DNA of 39,430 nt from Planktothrix sp. PCC 11201 (GTDB lineage: Bacteria; Cyanobacteriota; Cyanobacteriia; Cyanobacteriales; Microcoleaceae): contig NZ_LT797688.1 in the NCBI RefSeq assembly GCF_900009135.1, positions 811,130 to 850,559 on the forward strand, in the 5' to 3' direction. The position numbers were made by a program, and so were the translations under genes. Within the stretch, counting starts at the first letter, position 1. Every line of letters starts with the position of its first letter. The notes under the pieces were generated by a model. It did no database searches. It was not told where the DNA came from and saw only the letters and a program-made list of their open reading frames with translations. Shown one piece after another: positions 33,755 to 39,430 of the stretch.

Positions 33755-34855
33755 ATGAACCGTTTAGAGATTGAAAACCGGACAATTTTACTGGCGTTAA
33801 CGGGTTCCAGAGGTTATGGACTGGACACACCCACTTCTGATTACGATTATCGTGGGGTATTTATTGCCACCGAACCCTATTATTTGGGATTTAATATCAT
33901 TGAACAAAAAGATCGGGGTTGGGAAACAGAACCCACAGAAAAGTTTCCCTTTTTATCTCAAGATACCTGTTTATATGAATTAAAAAAATTTCTGAAACTC
34001 TTGATTGATAATAACCCTAATATTTTAGAATTATTATGGTTTAAAGATTATGTTCATTTGACGGAAGTTGGGGAACGATTGAAAGAACATCGTCAGATTT
34101 TTTTATCTAAAAAAGTTAAACAGACCTATTCTGGCTATGGCTATGCTCAAATTAAAAAGTTAGAATCCCATCGCCGTTGGTTATTGAATCCACCAACGGG
34201 GAAACCCACAGCGGCGGAATTTGGTTTGGTGGAGACACCACCCTTAACCGTTAGTCAGATGAATGGTTTTTTAGAATATTTATATGGGTTAGTTCGCGAT
34301 CGAATTGAATTTTTAGAACCCACCCAAGAACTCTATAAACTGCTAACGGCGGACATCGATTTTAAAGGGATTTTAAAACAGTATCCCCTACCAGAATCTA
34401 CTTTAGAAATGACTCAAAAGTTGTCTAATTCCTCTAATGATTTTATCCAATTATTGCAAAAAAGTCAACAGTATCAACGGGCTTGTAGAGAATACCAACA
34501 TTACCAAGATTGGAAGAAAAATCGCAATCGAGATCGGGCGGAAATGGAGGCGAAGGTGGGATATGATTGCAAATTTGCCATGCAAGCAATTCGGCTATTA
34601 AAAACCGGAATTGAGGTTTTAGAAACTCAATCTTTAATTGTAGACCGTCGGGAAACTGGAGATGCGGAGGAATTATTAGCTATCAAAAAAGGGAAATATA
34701 CTTATGATCAGGTGATGGAAATAGCTAAAGGTTTGTATGAAAAACTCGACCAAGCGGCAGAAAATTCTACCTTGCCGAAACAGGTAGATGCGGAAGTTGT
34801 GAATCAACTTTGTATTGAATTAGTGTCTCAGCAAGGATTTGGATCACAGATTTAA
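33755..34855 (+). CDS. RlaP/YcgL-like nucleotidyltransferase
   Basis: A 366-residue protein with the polymerase-beta-type nucleotidyltransferase motif GSRGYGLDTPTSDYDYRG: GS at 17-18 and SDYD at 28-31. The two aspartates are the expected metal ligands. The layout fits the COG3541/RlaP group (RNA-ligase-associated nucleotidyltransferase). The C-terminal half is helical with KQxYSGYGYAQIKKLESHRRW and DCKFAMQAIRLL. No RNA ligase is next to it here. I chose ATG 33755 (MNRLEIENRTILLALTGSRG); a longer frame starts inside the upstream terminator. The substrate is unknown. Confidence 0.78.
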   Translation: MNRLEIENRTILLALTGSRGYGLDTPTSDYDYRGVFIATEPYYLGFNIIEQKDRGWETEPTEKFPFLSQDTCLYELKKFLKLLIDNNPNILELLWFKDYVHLTEVGERLKEHRQIFLSKKVKQTYSGYGYAQIKKLESHRRWLLNPPTGKPTAAEFGLVETPPLTVSQMNGFLEYLYGLVRDRIEFLEPTQELYKLLTADIDFKGILKQYPLPESTLEMTQKLSNSSNDFIQLLQKSQQYQRACREYQHYQDWKKNRNRDRAEMEAKVGYDCKFAMQAIRLLKTGIEVLETQSLIVDRRETGDAEELLAIKKGKYTYDQVMEIAKGLYEKLDQAAENSTLPKQVDAEVVNQLCIELVSQQGFGSQI

Positions 34856-34859
34856 GGGG

Positions 34860-34943
34860 ATTTCACGGATTTCACGGATTTTAATCTGTCTCTTAATCAA
34901 ATTGAGGGCAGGGTTAATGTGCGTAATTCTCTTAAATCCGTGA
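34860..34943. repeat. Tandem ATTTCACGG and its inverse
   Basis: ATTTCACGG occurs twice in tandem (34860-34877). TCACGGATTT (34872-34881) recurs inverted as AAATCCGTGA (34934-34943). It lies between two convergent genes and could give a long weak stem at their 3' ends. Confidence 0.5.
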
Positions 34944-34970
34944 TGGGGAATGGGTTAAGAATATCACCTT

Positions 34971-35933
34971 TTAAAAATTCCACATCACTGGACTATCATC
35001 TAAATAATCGGTAACAGTCTTTCCAATTTTATCGATTTCTGCAAGATCTTCGGGGGAAAGAGGAATCTGAGTCGCCAGAGTATTTTGTTGGGCTTGTTCG
35101 GTATTTCTAAACCCAATAATGGCGTTAGTTTGAGGTTGAGCAATTAACCAAGCGATCGCCAATTGTCCTAAAGTACAGTGATAACCTTCGGCAATGGGTC
35201 TTAATTGGTCTAGGGCATTTTGTACCCGTTGATAATGCTCTTTATCGGCAAACAGTTTATTTTTAGACCGATGATCTCCTTCGGAAAATTGATGATCATG
35301 ACCGAATTTTCCGGTTAATAATCCTTGGGCTAAGGGAGAATAGGCTAAAATCGAAATATTCTGTTCAATGCAATAGGGCATGGCATCTTTTTCTACCTTT
35401 CTCCAGAATAAAGAATAGGGGGGTTGTAGACTTTCTATTCTTCCATATTGGGCAGCTTCTTCTAATTGAGAACGAGAAAAATTAGAAACACCAATGGCTC
35501 GAATTTTTCCCTGTTCTTTTAAGTGATTTAAAGCCTTCATAGTTTCTGCAATAGGAACAATTTCCGAATTCATAAATCCAGAAGGCCAATGAATTTGATA
35601 GAGGTCAATATAATCGGTATTCAGATTTTTTAAAGATCGTTCACAAGCTTCAATCACTTGATCATATTTTAAATGATTGGCAAAAACTTTACTAGCATAA
35701 ACAACTTGATCCCGGACATCAGATAGGGCTTGAGCTACAATTTTTTCCGAGTGTCCTTCCCCATAAATTTCTGCGGTATCAACGGTGGTAATACCCGCAT
35801 CAAAGGCGGCACGAATGGCTTTAATCGTTTCTGCATCTTCAATGCCCACCCACATCCGTTTTCCCGCTTGCCAAGTTCCGATTAAAATGGGAGTAATTAA
35901 AATATCAGATTGACCCAGAGTTCGTTTTTTCAT
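34971..35933 (-). CDS. Aldo/keto reductase
   Basis: An NADPH-dependent aldo/keto reductase of 320 residues with a TIM-barrel pattern. The catalytic tetrad is visible: D52 (TVDTAEIYGEG), Y57, K82 (YASKVFA) and H115 (LYQIHWP). IGVSNFSRSQLEEA and the C-terminal AIIGFRNTEQAQQN, the cofactor phosphate loop, are also typical. The substrate cannot be told from sequence. The gene diverges from the DUF1802 gene with 69 bp between starts, and is convergent with the nucleotidyltransferase. Confidence 0.92.
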   Translation of the reverse strand: MKKRTLGQSDILITPILIGTWQAGKRMWVGIEDAETIKAIRAAFDAGITTVDTAEIYGEGHSEKIVAQALSDVRDQVVYASKVFANHLKYDQVIEACERSLKNLNTDYIDLYQIHWPSGFMNSEIVPIAETMKALNHLKEQGKIRAIGVSNFSRSQLEEAAQYGRIESLQPPYSLFWRKVEKDAMPYCIEQNISILAYSPLAQGLLTGKFGHDHQFSEGDHRSKNKLFADKEHYQRVQNALDQLRPIAEGYHCTLGQLAIAWLIAQPQTNAIIGFRNTEQAQQNTLATQIPLSPEDLAEIDKIGKTVTDYLDDSPVMWNF

Positions 35934-36002
35934 GTTGATTTTCCCAGTTTCAGATTATTATTGTATATAATTTTAGCAAAAATTAGCATCTATAGTTAAA
36001 TC

Positions 36003-36584
36003 ATGGAAACCGTCACAAATTACGCTTTCAAAGAATGGGATATTGCCATTCAAGCCTTAGAAATGGGTAAAACCATTATGTTATTAAGAAAAGGAGGAAT
36101 TCGCGAACAGGGGGGGAAATTTAAGGTAGATCACGATAAAATTCTACTCTATCCTACCTTGGAACATCAAAAACCCACTTTATTAAAACCTGAATATGCG
36201 AACCTTGTGCAACCTGTCTCTTCTGGTTGGCATCCTAAAACCATTAAAATTAGCAGTTTTGCTGAAATTACTCACATTTTATCATGGAATAATGCTCAAA
36301 ATGAATCTTCAATCCATTCTTTAATAAAATATCATATTTGGAATCAAGAATTTGTGCGCGATCGCCTTCAATTTAAACCCCAGCAACCCCTCTATATTTT
36401 ATTACTGAGAACCTATAAACTCTCTCAAGTTTATAACATTCCTTATCATCCTAGTTATGGAGGCTGTCGTTCTTGGATTAAGTTACAAGAAATGATTCCT
36501 TTAACCCATAGTAGACCTGTTTTAACTCAAGAAAACTACGCTCAACAAGTATCAACTATCCATCAAATTCTTCAACCATCGTAG
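36003..36584 (+). CDS. DUF1802 family protein
   Basis: This 193-residue protein fits the DUF1802 family, common in cyanobacteria and with no known function. Typical features are the start YAFKEWDIAIQALEMGKTIMLLRKGGI, the FxxxHDKILLYPTLEHQ segment and the C-terminal YGGCRSWIKLQE. No signal peptide or membrane segment is seen, so it is likely soluble. The start lies 69 bp from the divergent aldo/keto reductase. Function unassigned. Confidence 0.8.
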   Translation: METVTNYAFKEWDIAIQALEMGKTIMLLRKGGIREQGGKFKVDHDKILLYPTLEHQKPTLLKPEYANLVQPVSSGWHPKTIKISSFAEITHILSWNNAQNESSIHSLIKYHIWNQEFVRDRLQFKPQQPLYILLLRTYKLSQVYNIPYHPSYGGCRSWIKLQEMIPLTHSRPVLTQENYAQQVSTIHQILQPS

Positions 36585-36620
36585 TGAGCCCTTCATGACT
36601 CTATTCCATCTTTTTTAAGA

Positions 36621-36670
36621 AAGCCCTGAAGGGCTTACTACGGGAGATGGTGCTGAAGGGCTTACTATTA
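36621..36670. repeat. Dispersed AGCCCT/AGGGCT repeat, two partial units
   Basis: AAGCCCTGAAGGGCTTACTA begins at 36621 and continues CG. A partial unit, CTGAAGGGCTTACTA, follows from 36653. The same word occurs at 3078-3100. The remaining DNA before the next gene holds a TATAAT at 36779-36784 but nothing else I can support. Confidence 0.6.
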
Positions 36671-36874
36671 AATCTGTAACTCCTGGTTGCAATGCAAAGT
36701 GATCCTGATTTTTGTCCCAAGCTCAATTGTAAAGAAAGTTATATCTTATCCTTACAGCTATAGTCTGCTCACTTTGAGCTATAATTGAAGAGTCGGGCTG
36801 TGATTCCTCGATGAGTTGTGGCTCAAATATGTGATTTAAAATACATATTTACTATCACCAGCAGGATTGGACAC

Positions 36875-39250
36875 ATGGGTAAACAATTAGACAAAATTTT
36901 TGGCGAAGTAGAATCCAAAGCTCAAAAGCTTAGTGAACACTGGAATAATTTTGCTACAGAAATTTCTGGATATTTACCAGAAACATATCAGCCTGAAATA
37001 CAAGAACTTTCTAGGAAATTAGAGGACGCTTTAAATCATTTGATTGATGAACTTCGTTATCCTACTTTGACTCTGGCGACTACAGGAACCACCAGTAGTG
37101 GTAAAAGCACTTTGGTAAATTTGTTATGTGGTGCAGAAATTGTTCCTGTAGCTGTCAGTGAAATGAGTGCAGGAGCCGTTACTATTGAATATAACCCGGA
37201 AAAATCTTTAATTATCCATGAAACACCGGGCGCATTGTGGGAATGTGGCGAATGGAAAGGGATTACTGAAGATCGAATTTATCAACGCTTAAATCAAGTG
37301 ATGATCAGTTATATTGATAATAGAGAAAAACAACCGAATTTAGCTTGTCCACAATCAACAATCTTTTACCCTTTTCGGCTTTTAAAAGAATCTCAACTAC
37401 AACTACCACCCGGAACAAAAGTTAAAATTCTGGATTTACCCGGTTTGTCCTATGTGGGTGATCAAGAGAACGCAAATGTTATTAAACAATGTCGGGAAGC
37501 GTTATGTCTTGTAACATATAATAGTCAAGAAACCGATGTACAGAAACAAAAAAGTTTGTTGCAAGAAGTTGTACAGCAGGTAAAAGATTTAGGAGGTTCT
37601 CCTGCGCGGATGTTGTTTATTTTGAATCGCATTGACGTTTTTAGAGCCGATAAAGATTGGCCAGAAACAGAACATCGCTTTATTAAAAAGACTATCTACA
37701 GTATTAAAAATGAGTTGACTGACCACTTAACAGAATATACAGAAGATATTGAGAATTTACAGGTCGTTAAGCTTAGTACATGGCCTGCTTTACTAGCCCT
37801 TCAGATCCAAAATAATGATGATGTTTTCAGTGCTGAAGCGTGTAGAATAGCACGCAAGAATTTTTTTGGATTAATTGAAGATGTATTAGATGACTTGCAA
37901 GGTAACGTGCAAAAATGGTCTAGCTATGATCGAATCAGAGTTTCTAAAGCATTATGGCAACAATCTTATGCAGAGGAATTTCAACAGAATTTAAAGGAAC
38001 ATATTACTCAACACTTTCCCCAGTTAGTAATACCCCAAGCTATAGAACAGTTTAATATAGATGCTGGAAATGCTGTAGCAGAGTGGGCTGTACAAACAAC
38101 AACAGCTATTCTTAATAGTTCAAAAAAAGAATACCAGCAGGAATGCGAGAATATATTACATATTAGGTTAGCGATTGAGCAATTTCTTGAAGAGAACGAT
38201 AAAAATCTGAGAAAGCCATTTGAAGAGATAGATACGGAAATCAAAAAAATTTTTGCAGGGAAATCAAAAAATGATGCTTTGTATCAACTTCAAATCACCA
38301 TTTCAAAAATTAATGAAAAAAAACCCTATAATGAATTAGGAAATAAATTAAGGCCTCTTTTTGGATGGCGTCAAGAATTTAAAAAAGGGATAAACCAAGT
38401 TTTAGAAGCCGTAGGAACGTCTTTAGATAGTGGGAGAGTAAACTTAGACAGTCCTAACCTAAAAAGAGCAAGCCTTTCCCATATCAAACCCCTAGAAAAT
38501 AACTTAAAACGGCTAATAGGTTTAGGATATACAGCTTCTATTGCTAAAAACGGTGAAACAATACAAGCTAAAACAGATGATGATAAAAAGAAACTTTCCC
38601 AAATCAATCAAGAGTTAAATGAATTATCTATCCATCTTAATCATGTTATGGAGGATGTATTAAACAAAATTTCTAGTCAAGAAATAGAGAGAATTTACGA
38701 GGCAGTTGTTGAGCTTTTAAATTGCCATTTATCCCATTTAGAAAAAGGTGTTAATGATATTGCACCCAACATAATAATCAGGTTCCCTGAGTCTCAGCTA
38801 AACCAAGTTAAAAGAGAACTTTTATTTAGGTTAAACTGTGAATCTGGGTTTTCAATTAAAAAAGAAACTTGGAAGGAAGAAACTAGAAGTTTTTTGCACT
38901 GGTTTTGGTTGATCCCAAAATCGGAAACACGCTCTAGTGATAATGCTACAATTCCTAGCACTGAACAGCTTCTCAAAAACTGGAATGATCAGCTACAACT
39001 AGCTGAACCAGAGATAATTAAAGAAATGATCAGTTGGTTGATCGAACAAATTGATTATCTCAACAAAGATGTTAAGAAAATTCAAAATGATATTTTTGAC
39101 CGTTATCAAACTAGACTAGATAAAGCTCACCAAGAAATTACTTTAGATTATGAAAAGCAAAAAAACGTTTGGCAACCGATGGAACGCAAAGCTCAAGGAT
39201 TAGCAGAGGAATTTACTATTTTAGGAAAACTATTGAGAAAGGAGGATTAA
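36875..39250 (+). CDS. Dynamin-like large GTPase
   Basis: The 791-residue protein has a GTPase domain near its N-terminus: P-loop GTTSSGKS (71-78), switch II DLPG (187-190) and NRID (251-254). A threonine in SAGAVTIEY (around T103) could serve as switch I. Helical and coiled-coil segments fill the rest (about 290-790), as in bacterial dynamin-like proteins that bind or remodel membranes. The C-terminal end is very charged (EKQKNVWQPMERKAQGLAEE). I chose ATG 36875 (MGKQLDKIFGEV), which has an AGGA upstream; a GTG 19 codons earlier is in frame. Bacterial dynamins are often encoded in pairs, and a short ORF follows at 39257. Confidence 0.8.
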   Translation: MGKQLDKIFGEVESKAQKLSEHWNNFATEISGYLPETYQPEIQELSRKLEDALNHLIDELRYPTLTLATTGTTSSGKSTLVNLLCGAEIVPVAVSEMSAGAVTIEYNPEKSLIIHETPGALWECGEWKGITEDRIYQRLNQVMISYIDNREKQPNLACPQSTIFYPFRLLKESQLQLPPGTKVKILDLPGLSYVGDQENANVIKQCREALCLVTYNSQETDVQKQKSLLQEVVQQVKDLGGSPARMLFILNRIDVFRADKDWPETEHRFIKKTIYSIKNELTDHLTEYTEDIENLQVVKLSTWPALLALQIQNNDDVFSAEACRIARKNFFGLIEDVLDDLQGNVQKWSSYDRIRVSKALWQQSYAEEFQQNLKEHITQHFPQLVIPQAIEQFNIDAGNAVAEWAVQTTTAILNSSKKEYQQECENILHIRLAIEQFLEENDKNLRKPFEEIDTEIKKIFAGKSKNDALYQLQITISKINEKKPYNELGNKLRPLFGWRQEFKKGINQVLEAVGTSLDSGRVNLDSPNLKRASLSHIKPLENNLKRLIGLGYTASIAKNGETIQAKTDDDKKKLSQINQELNELSIHLNHVMEDVLNKISSQEIERIYEAVVELLNCHLSHLEKGVNDIAPNIIIRFPESQLNQVKRELLFRLNCESGFSIKKETWKEETRSFLHWFWLIPKSETRSSDNATIPSTEQLLKNWNDQLQLAEPEIIKEMISWLIEQIDYLNKDVKKIQNDIFDRYQTRLDKAHQEITLDYEKQKNVWQPMERKAQGLAEEFTILGKLLRKED

Positions 39251-39256
39251 ATTAAA

Positions 39257-39376
39257 GTGGCAAATGATAAGTTAGAAACACGGTATCAAAAGGTTTTTGA
39301 ACAAGTGTATCCCCAAGTTAAAAACGAGAATAAGGGAGTTTTATACAAAGTAATACATAAGCTGTTGAGCATTTAA
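39257..39376 (+). CDS. Short ORF after the dynamin-like gene, possibly truncated
   Basis: A 39-residue frame starts with GTG at 39257-39259, preceded by AAGGAGG at 39239-39245, and ends at TAA 39374-39376. The product MANDKLETRYQKVFEQVYPQ... is charged and helical, and I do not recognise a family. Its strong ribosome site and a 6-bp gap from the upstream stop make it likely to be translated with the GTPase gene. It could be the remnant of a longer partner cut by a stop or an insertion. The window ends 54 bases later, with only a G/C-rich stretch (GAGGCTGAAACCCC) visible. Confidence 0.45.
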   Translation: MANDKLETRYQKVFEQVYPQVKNENKGVLYKVIHKLLSI

Positions 39377-39430
39377 ACTGTATATTTTAGAGGCTGAAAC
39401 CCCTTACTGGCTTGGATCGTCTCGAAAATT

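Noticed and set aside
33663-33755. Operon of the polyQ RRM gene and the nucleotidyltransferase gene
   Set aside because: A strong intrinsic terminator at 33692-33727 lies between them.
1-39430. CRISPR arrays, tRNA or rRNA genes
   Set aside because: I saw no regularly spaced direct repeats of CRISPR size, and no tRNA or rRNA sequence I could recognise. The repeats present are heptamer arrays and palindromes. A tRNA scan was not possible, so this is by eye only.

Overview
The window looks like chromosome from a filamentous cyanobacterium, probably an oscillatorialean close to Planktothrix. That rests on repeated HIP1 octamers (GCGATCGC) through the genes, heptamer short tandem repeats (CTATTGC type), AT-rich DNA, cyanobacterial gene families (Ycf41-like SSB, Rbp RNA-binding proteins, DUF1802, a PEP-CTERM membrane protein, an 843-residue NTP-transferase/phosphomannomutase fusion) and decayed IS elements. 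The genus is an inference; no rRNA or tRNA gene was seen.

Layout. 1-5.8 kb: bifunctional nuclease (-), riboflavin synthase, asnS, a sulfide:quinone oxidoreductase-like flavoprotein (-) and a PLP aminotransferase (-). 5.8-7.8 kb: two neighbouring IS elements of IS701/IS4-like type, each keeping its terminal inverted repeats but with the transposase core deleted. 7.9-9.7 kb: fabF and acpP (-), with a nested hairpin between them. 10.1-12.8 kb (-): an exported protein, a SafE-like membrane protein fused to a second membrane module, a methyltransferase and a 65-residue membrane protein. 13-19.2 kb (+): the sugar-nucleotide fusion protein, Ycf41-like SSB, and a dCache-HAMP-GGDEF-EAL signalling protein.

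19.4-21.3 kb (+): three tandem RRM genes. The second and third have 99-nt 5' leaders that differ at only two positions, plus matching terminators; their coding regions have diverged more. 21.4-24.3 kb: a VIT/VWA membrane protein that ends in its own PEP-CTERM tail. 24.3-29.5 kb (-): a hypothetical gene with a (GGGGTT)n tract, pyk, a 3-ketosphinganine-reductase-like SDR overlapping cobM, and lgt. 29.8-32.4 kb: an M48-like membrane protein whose zinc ligands appear lost. 33.1-36.6 kb: a fourth RRM protein with a polyQ linker, an RlaP-like nucleotidyltransferase, an aldo/keto reductase (-) and a DUF1802 gene. 36.9-39.4 kb: a dynamin-like GTPase followed by a 39-codon ORF that may be the stump of a partner.

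Most genes are housekeeping. The most interesting layer is non-coding: the duplicated rbp leaders, where the Shine-Dalgarno can pair with upstream CUCC motifs, and a small palindromic repeat family. Two near-complete copies, solo ends and one hairpin embedded in the 3' end of cobM differ by compensatory changes that keep the stem. I found no CRISPR array, toxin-antitoxin pair or complete defence system.
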